A stretch of DNA of 64,000 nt from Oopsacas minuta (GCA_024704765.1 JAKMXF010000354.1:806690-870689); one strand, 5' to 3'. Counted from the first letter of the stretch, positions 1 to 9,900 are shown. Program-made: numbers and translations. The notes: generated from the sequence alone by a model not told the origin.

Positions 1-1370
1 ATAGTACAATACTCCTATCTCTTGTAATAATACAGGATCATATGGAGCTATTAGTTTAGCTTGCTCTAGAGAATTTGCTGCATAGTTATAGTTACCAGTC
101 AGCATGTATTCCAAGCCAATGTACATCTTTGGGAGATGACAACCTTTCATTACAGTAGCTGCAATAGAGTATACTGCAATAGCGTGATCTCTCTCTCCTT
201 CCATAGCTAGAGATTGTCCACAGGCCAGTAGTGCCTGTCCAAACTGCTTGTCCAGAGAAGTGGACTTATTGAACATTCTCCTAGCCTCCTCTTGTTTCCC
301 CACACAGTAGTAGTAGCACCCAGCAGCGTACCATGAAAGAGGAGAGTCAGGACACGCCACTACTAGACGGTGTCCCATACGGTACAATTCTGCCTTCTTC
401 TTCAGTTGAACTGAAGTAGCCAGATGCATGAGCAGAGCTCGAGAGTGAAAGAGATCGTCTTGTAATATTCGAGTAGTAATACGATAAGATTCTTCAAACT
501 CGTATAGGTTAGTCAGTCGTTCTGCCTTTACTACCAGGAAATCTGCATTCTCACTCAACCCAGGGTACTTAGCGGGAGGAGTATCCGCAGTGGGGGTGTG
601 TATTTGGCTGAGGAGGACAGTGTGCACCAAATCTCTTAGATCTTTAGTAGGTAGCTTTTGTAGATAAGGTTTGAGAGTCTTCTCTACGTCTGCCTAGGTA
701 CAATATGATAAAGTATATAGTAAATGACCATACGCATGTACGCAGGTTAGTTAATTTAAAATGAAATACATTTACTCGCCTTCCTCTCAATGCTAGTTTC
801 GTATCTATTCAAATTCTCCAGGGCTTCATAACATAGCGGATTGTACTGCAGAGCTTTCCTATAGTGCTCAACTGCACTATCATAATTCTCTGTCTTCTCC
901 AGAGATATCCCATAAATGAGATGGCACTCAGAACGGAGATCTCCCAAGGGACAGCCGATCCACGGAGCAGTGTTAGGATAAACGTTAGGAGGGAATTCAT
1001 CTTCAACCGCAGGCTCAAGCAATGCGATAACCTAAAATAATTGAAAAATCATATTACATCATTTAATAACAATTCAGCTTACCTCACTCCAGTGATTACA
1101 ACTAGCATGAGCTCTAGCAGTCAGATATACAAACACAAGATGTTTCTTGCCTAGTGCACTCCATTTTCCAGTAGATAAGAGGTGTACAACTCTCTGATAC
1201 TCCCCTGAATGTAACAAACACTGAATAAAGTGATATACATCCTCTGGAGAATCTCTACTCAAACTGACAGCTTTATCTGCCCAGAAAGTAGCAGAAACAT
1301 ACATGTGTTTATAGACGTAGTCTTGTACTGCTGTCCTTAAATGGCTTAGCGTATTATCTTTATGATTCAT
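1..1370 (-). CDS. CDC16: CDC16/APC6, TPR subunit of the anaphase-promoting complex (5' part; 3' end outside window)
   Basis: CDC16 is a TPR scaffold subunit of the APC/C, the ubiquitin ligase that drives anaphase. Three coding exons are visible: 1083-1370, 780-1031 and 693 down to the window edge. Exon 1 starts at an ATG and carries the family N-terminal pattern, with WADKAVSLS followed by a Q-CLL...YQRVVHLL repeat. Exon 3 reads through TPR units including WYAAGCYYY and MKGCHLPKMYIGLEYMLTGN, which match my recollection of vertebrate CDC16 closely. Intron 1 (1032-1082, 51 bp) is GT-AG. Intron 2 keeps the frame only if the donor is GC at 778-779, giving a GC-AG intron at 694-779. The C-terminal TPRs lie beyond base 1. 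Confidence 0.9.
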
Positions 1371-1699
1371 TCCGTATTAAGCCTAACCAATCTTAACAAC
1401 TAGAAATCTTATAGAGATTATATTATACGAAATCTACAGTCATTTGACTCATTTCATAGAATCATTGATTGGTTTTCTACTGTAAACCTCGAGCAAACAA
1501 GTTAAATAGGCAAGTGTAATTGAATTAAAAGAATGAATAAAATTGAAAATCAAAGTTAGAATCAAATACAAGAAGTATAGAGAAAGAAGAATTAAATGAA
1601 TACGAAATATAAGAAAGAAAAAATTATAAATAATAATTGTACACGAAAGAGGTTAATTGTATACGAAAGAGGTTAATTGTATACGAATACATGTATTAA
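1371..1699. other. Intergenic DNA upstream of CDC16
   Basis: AT-rich sequence that should include the CDC16 promoter. No gene is seen. Its distal end carries tandem 20-bp units (1641-1690) that recur on the far side of the adjacent minisatellite. Confidence 0.6.
1641..1690 (+). repeat. Left flanking 20-bp tandem repeat (about 2.5 copies)
   Basis: Two consecutive copies of ACACGAAAGAGGTTAATTGT (the second with one substitution) occupy 1641-1680, and a partial third copy starts at 1681. The same unit reappears at 4060 on the other side of the minisatellite, in the same orientation. Confidence 0.9.
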
Positions 1700-3890
1700 A
1701 GTTTCCAGCCGTTTCTAGCAGTTTCCAACAGTTTCCAGCAGTTTCTAGCCGTTTCCAACAGTTTCCAGCAGTTTCCAGCAGTTTCTAGCCGTTTCCAACA
1801 GTTTCCAGCCGTTTCCAACAGTTTCCAGCAGTTTCTAGCAGTTTCCAACAGTTTCCAGCAGTTTCTAGCAGTTTCCAACAGTTTCCAGCAGTTTCTAGCC
1901 GTTTCCAACAGTTTCCAGCAGTTTCCAACAGTTTCCAGCAGTTTCTAACAGTTTCCAGCAGTTTCCACAGTTTCCAACAGTTTCCAACAGTTTCCAGCAG
2001 TTTCCAACAGTTTCCAGCAGTTTCTAGCAGTTTCCAACAGTTTCCAGCAGTTTCCAACAGTTTCCAGCAGTTTCCACAGTTTCCAGCAGTTTCCAGCAGC
2101 AGTTTCCAGCAGTTTCTAGCAGTTTCCAACAGTTTCCAGCAGTTTCTAGCAGTTTCCAACAGTTTCCAGCAGTTTCTAGCAGTTTCCAACAGTTTCCAGC
2201 AGTTTCTAGCAGTTTTCAGCAGTTTCCAACAGTTTCCAGCAGTTTCTAGCAGTTTCCAACAGTTTCTAGCCGTTTCCAACAGTTTCCAGCAGTTTCTAGC
2301 CGTTTCCAACAGTTTCCAGCAGTTTCTAGCCGTTTCCAACAGTTTCCAGCAGTTTCCAGCAGTTTCTAGCCGTTTCCAACAGTTTCTAGCAGTTTCCAAC
2401 AGTTTCCAGCAGTTTCTAGCAGTTTCCAACAGTTTCCAGCAGTTTCTAGCAGTTTCCAACAGTTTCCAGCAGTTTCTAGCCGTTTCCAACAGTTTCCAGC
2501 AGTTTCCAACAGTTTCCAGCAGTTTCTAGCAGTTTCCAGCAGTTTCCAGCAGTTTCTAGCAGTTTCCAACAGTTTCCAGCAGTTTCTAGCAGTTTCCAAC
2601 AGTTTCCAGCAGTTTCCAACAGTTTCCAGCAGTTTCTAGCAGTTTCTAGCCGTTTCCAACAGTTTCCAGCAGTTTCCAGCAGTTTCTAGCCGTTTCCAAC
2701 AGTTTCTAGCAGTTTCCAACAGTTTCCAGCAGTTTCTAGCAGTTTCCAACAGTTTCCAGCAGTTTCTAGCAGTTTCCAACAGTTTCCAGCAGTTTCTAGC
2801 CGTTTCCAACAGTTTCCAGCAGTTTCCAACAGTTTCCAGCAGTTTCTAACAGTTTCCAGCAGTTTCCAGCAGTTTCTAGCAGTTTCCAACAGTTTCCAGC
2901 AGTTTCTAGCAGTTTCCAACAGTTTCCAGCAGTTTCCAACAGTTTCCAGCAGTTTCCAGCAGTTTCCAGCAGTTTCCAACAGTTTCTAGCAGTTTCCAAC
3001 AGTTTCCAGCAGTTTCTAGCAGTTTCCAGCAGTTTCTAGCCGTTTCCAACAGTTTCCAGCAGTTTCCAACAGTTTCCAGCAGTTTCTAGCAGTTTCCAAC
3101 AGTTTCCAGCAGTTTCTAGCAGTTTCCAACAGTTTCTAGCAGTTTCCAGCAGTTTCCAGCAGTTTCTAGCAGTTTCCAACAGTTTCCAGCAGTTTCTAGC
3201 AGTTTCCAACAGTTTCCAGCAGTTTCTAGCAGTTTTCAGCAGTTTCCAACAGTTTCCAGCAGTTTCTAGCCGTTTCCAACAGTTTCCAGCAGTTTCTAGC
3301 AGTTTCCAGCAGTTTTCAACAGTTTCCAGCAGTTTCCAACAGTTTCCAGCAGTTTCCAGCAGTTTCTAGCAGTTTCTAGCAGTTTCTAGCAGTTTCCAAC
3401 AGTTTCCAGCAGTTTCCAACAGTTTCCAGCAGTTTCTAGCCGTTTCCAACAGTTTCCAGCAGTTTCCAACAGTTTCCAGCAGTTTCCAACAGTTTCCAGC
3501 AGTTTCTAGCAGTTTCTAGCAGTTTCCAACAGTTTCCAGCAGTTTCTAGCCGTTTCCAACAGTTTCTAGCAGTTTCCAGCAGTTTCCAACAGTTTCCAGC
3601 AGTTTCTAGCAGTTTCCAACAGTTTCCAGCAGTTTCTAGCAGTTTCCAGCAGTTTCTAGCAGTTTCTAGCAGTTTCCAGCAGTTTCCAACAGTTTCCAGC
3701 AGTTTCTAGCAGTTTCCAGCAGTTTCTAGCAGTTTCCAGCAGTTTCTAGCAGTTTCCAGCAGTTTCTAGCAGTTTCCAGCAGTTTCCAGCAGTTTCTAGC
3801 AGTTTCTAGCAGTTTCCAGCAGTTTCCAGCAGTTTCTAGCAGTTTCCAGCAGTTTCCAGCAGTTTCTAGCAGTTTCTAGCAGTTTCCAAC
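1700..3890. repeat. 2.2 kb minisatellite with a 10-bp unit
   Basis: About 220 head-to-tail copies of a 10-bp unit, mostly AGTTTCCAGC, AGTTTCCAAC and AGTTTCTAGC, with rarer CGTTTCCAAC and AGTTTTCAGC. The variants often alternate in 20- and 30-bp higher-order blocks. Register is almost perfect, with a few 9-bp units (near 1960 and 2070) and a CAGCAG slip near 2097. Because 10 is not a multiple of 3, each reading frame cycles through the unit and long open frames with a decapeptide-like pattern appear on the minus strand. These are a by-product of the repeat and are not called as genes. Confidence 0.95.
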
Positions 3891-4518
3891 AAAAACTATT
3901 TTAATAATTGTGGTAGATCGATACTTCAAGGGTTATACGGGAGAAATCGAGTGTGCTGAGTCCGAATTTGATATTGTAAATAACATATTGTGAATATTTG
4001 TTTATTTTTAGGGAAATATGTAATTATGTTTGTTAATTGCCCAAATACATTCAACCACTACACGAAAGAGGTTAATTGTACACGAAAAGGGTTAGTGTAC
4101 AGGAAGCAGGCTGATTGTGCTTTTGTGTTATGAGCTTGTTGAATTCAATTTTTCTTTATTCATGTTTCATTGCTTTAGTAACCTTCTAAACTGAAATTCT
4201 TTCATTTTCTATTGCTTTTTGTACTGAAATTCATTCAAATTTCCTTGCGTCCCTTTAACCTGTCTGAAGAGGTTTCCTAATAGAATATTGCACTAAATTC
4301 ACATTCAAGACACTCAAAACGAAATGAGCATACTCTATACTACAATGGGATCTGAGTTACTTCAATTAGATTTGAATGGTAAATATATAACTAAATAATA
4401 TTATTAATTAATAATACTTGATATTACAGACTAAGAACTAACTAAGAAGATTCATGAACTACAATATAATCTGTATCTACTGTCCCAAGCATATTAATAA
4501 CAACAAACAACAATTCTC
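3891..4518. other. Intergenic DNA between minisatellite and FAU
   Basis: AT-rich with no recognisable gene. It contains the right-hand 20-bp repeats (4060-4118) and should include the FAU 3' UTR. Confidence 0.5.
4060..4118 (+). repeat. Right flanking 20-bp tandem repeat (3 diverging copies)
   Basis: The unit at 4060-4079 is identical to the one at 1641-1660. It is followed by a 19-bp variant (4080-4098) and a more diverged copy (4099-4118). With the left cluster it brackets the minisatellite in direct orientation. Confidence 0.85.
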
Positions 4519-4929
4519 CTAACTAGCTGAGTTTGAGTTAGGACCCTTAGGACGTCCACCTCGTCCAGTCACCTGCTGTTGGAACCGGCGCTTATACTGT
4601 TCACGGCGTTTAGCGCGTCCAGTCTTGGCCTTCTTCTTATCCTGCTTCTCGACCTTTGGTGTTACATTCTTTACCTTACCTGCTCGTGCTAGTGAGCCAT
4701 GGACCTTTCCACCCGGGATCCTGCCAGACACCTGGATATTGCTCTCATGAGTGATCCCATAGTCTGTCAGGGGACCGGAGACCAAAGGAGAGCCAATATA
4801 GGAGAGGGAGAGCTTGTCTTCAGGTACAGAGGTTTCCTGAGAGATTATCTCAAGAAGCTCAGAGACAAGAGTTTCCTTGCGAATATCGATTACATGTGTA
4901 CGTTCAGTTGTTTGTGCAAACACTTGCAT
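4519..4929 (-). CDS. FAU: FAU: ubiquitin-like FUBI fused to ribosomal protein eS30
   Basis: A 136-aa fusion precursor. Residues 1-74 are a ubiquitin-like domain ending in GRIPGG, the processing site. Residues 75-136 are ribosomal protein eS30, with the hallmark [12 protein letters not shown], a lysine-rich segment and [14 protein letters not shown]. eS30 belongs to the 40S subunit, and the FUBI moiety is removed during maturation. Length and cleavage point match the animal protein of about 133 aa. The CDS has a single exon with an ATG at 4927-4929. Confidence 0.95.
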   Translation of the reverse strand: MQVFAQTTERTHVIDIRKETLVSELLEIISQETSVPEDKLSLSYIGSPLVSGPLTDYGITHESNIQVSGRIPGGKVHGSLARAGKVKNVTPKVEKQDKKKAKTGRAKRREQYKRRFQQQVTGRGGRPKGPNSNSAS

Positions 4930-5462
4930 TAGTATAGTATAGTCGGAAATTTGGAGAGTAACTGATGGAAAAACAAATACGATAAGACTAGTGAATGAAA
5001 GTTAAGTATAATAACTAGAACGATAACATATTATTATATAGGACACTTTTCTCCTACACAAGCTACTAGGTTAATTAAGAGCTATATTTAGAACTAATAG
5101 TTCTAAATATAGCTCTTAATTAGCTATGCTGATACCAAGAAATGAATTATTAAGAATTATTCCTTATCAATTAGCTTGCTGGAGTACTAAGTACATAAAC
5201 TTGATACTCTTGGAAATAAGTAGCTACATTCATTCAGTTCTAAAATTAGTATACCAGATGGATGCCACATATGGCATAGATAAATAGAATAATAGATAGG
5301 GTGACCAAAATTAATGTGCCCAGATTTTAATACATATGTACAGGATTCCCCGAGATTATTCTTTGAATTATATTTCTTAATATGCTGTTGATGGTTTATT
5401 GCAGATGTTATAAGTTGATTTAAGTATAAATAATATTACAAATTAAGTAATAACAAAAGTGT
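4930..5462. other. Intergenic DNA containing a perfect 51-bp palindrome
   Basis: This gap holds the FAU promoter and the 3' flank of the CCDC34-like gene. Apart from the palindrome at 5072-5122, no coding or RNA signal was recognised. Confidence 0.5.
5072..5122. repeat. Perfect inverted repeat, 25-bp arms, 1-bp centre
   Basis: The left arm (5072-5096) and right arm (5098-5122) are exact reverse complements around a single A at 5097. The arms are AT-rich with an AGAGCTATA-type core. Such a near-zero-loop palindrome could be a short foldback element or extrude as a cruciform. Confidence 0.9.
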
Positions 5463-5981
5463 TTAGTCAGAATTATCCCAAGATTGTGGGTTGATAAAGG
5501 GAGGTTTAGGCAGGATCCTTGGTGGATGCTGAATTAGCCATTGTTCATAAGCCTCTGCAGCCTTCAGTTTAGCTAATTTCTTACTCTGTCTATCCTGGTC
5601 TAATTCCTGTTGTGTGATAGCAGCTGATTGTTGTTCAGCTCGCTTCTTTGCAGTATTCCACTCACGGAAATTCCTTCTAGCTCTCTCTTCCATTATTTTC
5701 TCTTTTCTCTTAATTTCAGTTAGAGCAACTTTCTCTGATTTCTCTTTATCAGCTGCCTTCTTGATACAACTTACCCGTTTCTTATCTAATAACCATTTTG
5801 AATAACTTTGTTTATTTCTCTCTTCTCGCCTAATGTCACTCTCAGAGCGAAGTTGTTCTTGATGTCTTAACAATTCTAATTCTCCGTCTCTCTGTATTTT
5901 AGCACTCTGTTTCTCAATCGCTTTCTTGAGAACCCATCTCTCCCACGGATCCTGAATAGAGCTAACATTTATATCACTCAT
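5463..5981 (-). CDS. CCDC34-like coiled-coil protein
   Basis: A 172-aa highly charged helical protein. It shows repeated tryptophan-centred motifs (PWERWVLKKA, YSKWLLDKK, NFREWNTAKK, YEQWLIQHP) within Lys/Glu-rich coiled coil, and a proline-rich C-terminus (PPRILPKPPFINPQSW). This layout resembles the C-terminal domain of CCDC34 (DUF4207), associated in vertebrates with cilia and flagella. It is shorter than vertebrate CCDC34 because the long acidic N-terminus is missing. The family assignment is by pattern only; another coiled-coil protein is possible. Confidence 0.55.
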   Translation of the reverse strand: MSDINVSSIQDPWERWVLKKAIEKQSAKIQRDGELELLRHQEQLRSESDIRREERNKQSYSKWLLDKKRVSCIKKAADKEKSEKVALTEIKRKEKIMEERARRNFREWNTAKKRAEQQSAAITQQELDQDRQSKKLAKLKAAEAYEQWLIQHPPRILPKPPFINPQSWDNSD

Positions 5982-6250
5982 AAACTATGCAAAACTTATT
6001 ATTAACTAAATAAGCTGATACCATTAGGCCTAAAGAGAGAAGATCGGCCAATCTTACCTTACAATAAATTAGTAGAATCGTTCTTCATTAACCACTATTA
6101 CGAAAAAGATGTATGTGTATGAATAATAGAATAGAATTCGCGCATTAATAAGTGTGAAAGAAGAATATTGATAGAGATGGAATATGATCAACTTGATCGA
6201 TTTCTCTCGATTTGTTAATACAATAAATCTGTAACAAAAATAGACTTTGA

Positions 6251-7447
6251 CTAATATTTGGAATTCGGGTGAAGTGATTTGAGTAAGAGAGAATCAAAAT
6301 ATTCTTTAGGAAATTGAACATTATTTCTAAAAGGGAAATTCAGACTTGGATAGTTAGATGTATCTGATTTTCGTTCTTCAAATCTGAACTCTTTCCTTAA
6401 TAACATTAGAATCTTACCGAGATAGTTCTTCCCCCTTTCTGCCTTACCACACCCCCAGAAGATCTCTTCCTGGTTACTATACATAAGAAAGGCATTTTTG
6501 GTACCAAGGAGAGTGAGCTTTGTTTCAGGGTGATTATTAAATTTCATTTTTAGACCAGCATACATTATACTAATCTTCTCTTCCTTGAAATTTTTTCTTG
6601 TAAGACTCTTCGCTAACTTATCTTCATAAACAAACTTTCTAAGATCAGAAACGTTAGTTTGCATAATCAAGAATCTGTCTAGACATCTGAATTTCCTTGA
6701 CTGATAGAAGTGCTCTACAGACGGCCATATATACCCTCCATATGAGAACCCTTCACTACTAGAAGGTAGTAGTTTACAAAGCTTTTCATTCTCATTATTA
6801 ATGTGTATTAAATTAGCGGGGTATATCTCTCCATGTCTTATACTTGTATTGAAATCTTCATTCAAATTCTCTTCAGTCAAGTTAGGATACAATCCACTGG
6901 TTCCAGTTCCATAACTATCTTCTAACATAACTAATACCCTTAACTCACTACGAATATGTGTCAGCATTTTACCATACAAATTACTACCCAGTCCATCTCC
7001 CCCATCTGATAACAGCTGATCCATACCGCTATGATATACTATTTTCTTGTTACTGGTACGTAGAAGTGACCTGGTTAGCTCAGGCTGTGCGTTTAAGCTG
7101 AAATGAGAAGAGAGAGCATTTAGGAGAATAGCTTCTCCTTTAGCAGAAAGTTTATGATGAGGCTGTTTCAACTTATTTATCATATACAATACAGAATCAA
7201 CACTCATAAGAGAGCGTATATAGTCACTGTGTTCTGGTATAAGCAGTGAATAGTAGAAATGTATAATAGACTGCCAGAATAGACCTTCATATAGGAACAG
7301 GATTAGCTCTGACTTAGGAGAGAGGATATGTGAATCTGTTATGACGTAGTAACATGAGCTATCCAATAGGTCACTATAACTATTGTTACTATGTGATAAG
7401 GCGAATAGCTTATCAGTTGGGTATAGTCTCGTGATACTATCACTCAT
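6251..7447 (-). CDS. Two-domain NADAR (YbiA/DUF1768) protein with a degenerate first domain
   Basis: NADAR domains are N-glycosidases acting on ADP-ribosyl or riboflavin-pathway substrates; some are reported to reverse guanine ADP-ribosylation. This 398-aa protein appears to have two copies. The C-terminal copy (about residues 210-360) has the family signatures: G-YIWPSVEHFYQSRKF at 238-253, the central KISIMYAGLKMKF, and FWGCGKAERGKNYLGKILMLLR at 330-351. The residue usually given as Asp just before the WG motif is Glu here. The N-terminal copy (about 50-170) keeps FWQSIIHFYYS and GDGLGSNLYGKMLTHIR but has Ile in place of the Glu of the SxEHxYQ motif, so it is probably inactive. Single exon, ATG at 7447. 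The two-copy reading is inference from motif spacing. Confidence 0.7.
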   Translation of the reverse strand: MSDSITRLYPTDKLFALSHSNNSYSDLLDSSCYYVITDSHILSPKSELILFLYEGLFWQSIIHFYYSLLIPEHSDYIRSLMSVDSVLYMINKLKQPHHKLSAKGEAILLNALSSHFSLNAQPELTRSLLRTSNKKIVYHSGMDQLLSDGGDGLGSNLYGKMLTHIRSELRVLVMLEDSYGTGTSGLYPNLTEENLNEDFNTSIRHGEIYPANLIHINNENEKLCKLLPSSSEGFSYGGYIWPSVEHFYQSRKFRCLDRFLIMQTNVSDLRKFVYEDKLAKSLTRKNFKEEKISIMYAGLKMKFNNHPETKLTLLGTKNAFLMYSNQEEIFWGCGKAERGKNYLGKILMLLRKEFRFEERKSDTSNYPSLNFPFRNNVQFPKEYFDSLLLKSLHPNSKY

Positions 7448-7635
7448 TATTTAATAATGCTATATACAAGTAAGAATATTAAATTACTGAATTCTTTGTT
7501 TGGAAAGGTTATAGATTCCAATAACGAGTTTCTACAAAACATACAAACAATAAAAGCTGATCCAAGCTATCTAGGCTTTAAATATAGAATACTCAAGCAA
7601 TCAGTAGCGATAATCTATAAAGGAAACATAGACTG

Positions 7636-8298
7636 CTATTGAGTGGGCTCATCAGGTACTACAGCCTCCTGTTCAGGTCTCCCGCCCTGTTGCTGTTCAG
7701 CAGTATTGCCTGGTTTAGTTAGGTTCTCGCGGAAATTGATGGTAGCACTGCGGACACGACCCCAAGCATTCTGGAGAGATTCATTTTCTTTAATAGCATC
7801 TCCAGCCTTCTTGAATGCATCAGTTGTTCTGTTGCCAGCTACTTGCATGCCGCTAGAAGCCTTCTCTCCGGATGTAGAGAGAGTATCCATGGTTTTCTTG
7901 TATGTATCACTGGTAGTGACATTCTCTCTCCATTTGGTGAGAGTCTCTCCGGTTTTCTTATAGCGTTCTGACTCCTTAACCTGCTGCCATTTATCATTCA
8001 CAGATCGCAGACTGTAGTTAAGATTATCTCTCATCTCAGTGAATGGAGTTATTCCTAGTTCTGTCTTAACACTAGTCAATTCCTTTTCCTTCAGAAACAG
8101 CCTAGTACGCAGCTCATTAACTTCATCCGTCAGCTGTAGCTGTTTCTTCTTCAAACTCTCTCTCTGTAGCTCCTCCATTGAAGGCTCAAGGTCCTGCTCG
8201 AGGGTAGGAATAGGTCTAGGCTTGGAAGGAACTTCCTTCTCATCAGCAACTACACTCTTAGCCTGTGGAGTAATCTCAGCGGCGGTAGACTCAGCCAT
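7636..8298 (-). CDS. Tumor protein D52-like (TPD52 family)
   Basis: A 220-aa protein with the TPD52 layout. A coiled coil (about residues 37-80) contains LRTRLFLKEKELTSVKTELG. The central and C-terminal part carries the YKKTGETL and YKKTMDTLSTSGEKAS repeats and an AFKKAGDAIKENESLQ segment. TPD52 proteins bind Rab-linked small transport vesicles and homo- or hetero-oligomerise through the coiled coil. The flanking tails are low-complexity and rich in Pro, Glu and Gln. Single exon, ATG at 8298. Confidence 0.85.
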   Translation of the reverse strand: MAESTAAEITPQAKSVVADEKEVPSKPRPIPTLEQDLEPSMEELQRESLKKKQLQLTDEVNELRTRLFLKEKELTSVKTELGITPFTEMRDNLNYSLRSVNDKWQQVKESERYKKTGETLTKWRENVTTSDTYKKTMDTLSTSGEKASSGMQVAGNRTTDAFKKAGDAIKENESLQNAWGRVRSATINFRENLTKPGNTAEQQQGGRPEQEAVVPDEPTQ

Positions 8299-8412
8299 TC
8301 TAGAATTAATATATTAATAATTATAGTGCAAACAAATCCTTACATTATATAAATAATAGATATAATCACAGAGATGTATTGAACAGATCAACATCTATTA
8401 AAAGGTTTAATC

Positions 8413-9900
8413 TCAATCGTAGTATGGTCTCCTTGGGTTGTTGAGAGGATTTGGTCTGAATTTGTATGCAAGCATCATTCTCTTCCTGTAGAGAGAGAAC
8501 TCGTCATCATCCGATTTTACGTCTCTTAACTTTTCACTTCCTACTCCTGTAGCATCAAGGCAATGTCTTCCTTTATTAACAGGGGTTACTATCCCTTGCT
8601 GCTGAGCTCCTAGTCCTTGTCCCTCTTGCCATCCAGCTCTTTGTAACATCTTATATCCGATATTATCCTGTTTGATTTCGTTATCTTTATAATCTGATAT
8701 GTCTGGTTTGTCTTCTCCCTCTCTTGCCCTCTGTACTTGTGTCATAAATCTGAGATACTCGTCTCCGGGTAGGAAGTCAGATAGATGGTGCTTGCCTTGG
8801 GCTAGTTCAGTCAGGTTCTCAGCTGTTTCTCGTGTCTTCTCCATCTCCATAGCTCTCCTCTTATGTTCCCAGGTACCAAAATCGTTCTCCTCATCACTGT
8901 CATACTCATAGCGAGTACCAGTGAACCTCTTAACACCTCTCCCTCTACTCCTCCCGTTACCTCTCATGGTAGCAGCTATTCTGTCTAGGACCTTCTGTAC
9001 TTCAAGCTGCTGCTTCTGGTCAGCTGACAGCTTAGAGCTGGGGGACTCGAGGGCAGAGAGGATAGAGGGTGGGATCTTAACACCAACGGTGTCACTCTCA
9101 TCTGACCATCTGGACTTCCGTTTGGGAGTAGAATCTGTTGGAGGAGGAATGAACTCATTTGAGGGTGTAGGTTTGTCATCATGTCTATACTCTAACAGCT
9201 TCTGACTAAAGTATATGTTAGCAGGGTGTGAAGAATCTCGGAGGAAGTAGAGGGGTCCTTCTTTGTCCTGCTCGCTCTGGAACTTTTTGACAGTTTTATC
9301 TTCAGCTAGTGCGAGCTGTCGAGCCATCCTCTCTGCTAACTCAAACTCAGAAACTTTATCCTCTCTCTTGGAGGGAATTGATTCAGTTTGATCTGTAAAG
9401 AATTTAGAGGTTGGAGCATGTAGAAGTTGGTCAGGTTGTGTGACAGGTGTCAATTTGAGTTTGACAGGGGGAGGTGGAGGACATGGCATGTCAGTATGAG
9501 AAGAGGGAGGAAGAGGGGGCTTGGACTGGGTTGGGGCTTTGAGAGGGATAATTATAGGAGGGTGCGGATCGGGAGGAGAGAATCTTGTCTCGGGGAGAGG
9601 GGATGTAGGAGGGAGGAGTTGAATAGGTTCTGGTGATGGAGGTGTTTGCATTTGTAGAAATTGCGCGAAAAAACTACCATCATTTGCAAATGGTAATTTC
9701 TCAGAAGAATCACTATGTTGTCTAGTTTTAGTAGTAGAATTTGTGTGTTGTGTAATGTTTGATGTTTTCAGTGACGGAGCTGGATGAATTAATCCAGCCT
9801 TCTTAGCTAGAAATATCTTCCTTTTCTCCTCAATTAGACGTTCTTGACGGTGATAATCCTCAGGCCCTGCACGTGTTACGAAATCTCTATTTCGTGACAT
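8413..9900 (-). CDS. SUGP1: SUGP1-like splicing factor (SURP and G-patch)
   Basis: A 495-aa protein. Family hallmarks in order are FANDGSFFAQFL near residue 72, one SURP-like domain at about 180-235 (ERMARQLAL...YFLRDSSHPANIYFSQKLLEY), KRKSRWSDES, YDSDEENDFGTWEHKRRAMEMEKTRE, a G-patch from about 411 (GYKMLQRAGWQEGQGLG) and the C-terminal LAYKFRPNPLNNPRRPYY. SUGP1 recruits a DEAH helicase to the spliceosome through its G-patch and helps branch-site recognition. Vertebrate SUGP1 has two SURP domains; only one is clear here. The middle is proline-rich. Single exon. Confidence 0.9.
   Translation of the reverse strand: MSRNRDFVTRAGPEDYHRQERLIEEKRKIFLAKKAGLIHPAPSLKTSNITQHTNSTTKTRQHSDSSEKLPFANDGSFFAQFLQMQTPPSPEPIQLLPPTSPLPETRFSPPDPHPPIIIPLKAPTQSKPPLPPSSHTDMPCPPPPPVKLKLTPVTQPDQLLHAPTSKFFTDQTESIPSKREDKVSEFELAERMARQLALAEDKTVKKFQSEQDKEGPLYFLRDSSHPANIYFSQKLLEYRHDDKPTPSNEFIPPPTDSTPKRKSRWSDESDTVGVKIPPSILSALESPSSKLSADQKQQLEVQKVLDRIAATMRGNGRSRGRGVKRFTGTRYEYDSDEENDFGTWEHKRRAMEMEKTRETAENLTELAQGKHHLSDFLPGDEYLRFMTQVQRAREGEDKPDISDYKDNEIKQDNIGYKMLQRAGWQEGQGLGAQQQGIVTPVNKGRHCLDATGVGSEKLRDVKSDDDEFSLYRKRMMLAYKFRPNPLNNPRRPYYD

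Noticed and set aside
1696..2999. Long minus-strand reading frames in the minisatellite, with a repeating ETARNCWKLL-type pattern
   Set aside because: A 10-bp repeat with few stop codons gives long frames automatically in several registers; there is no conserved start, flanking exon or known family.
8699..9205. Plus-strand frames opposite SUGP1
   Set aside because: They are antisense shadows of a gene with strong family conservation and have no recognisable product.
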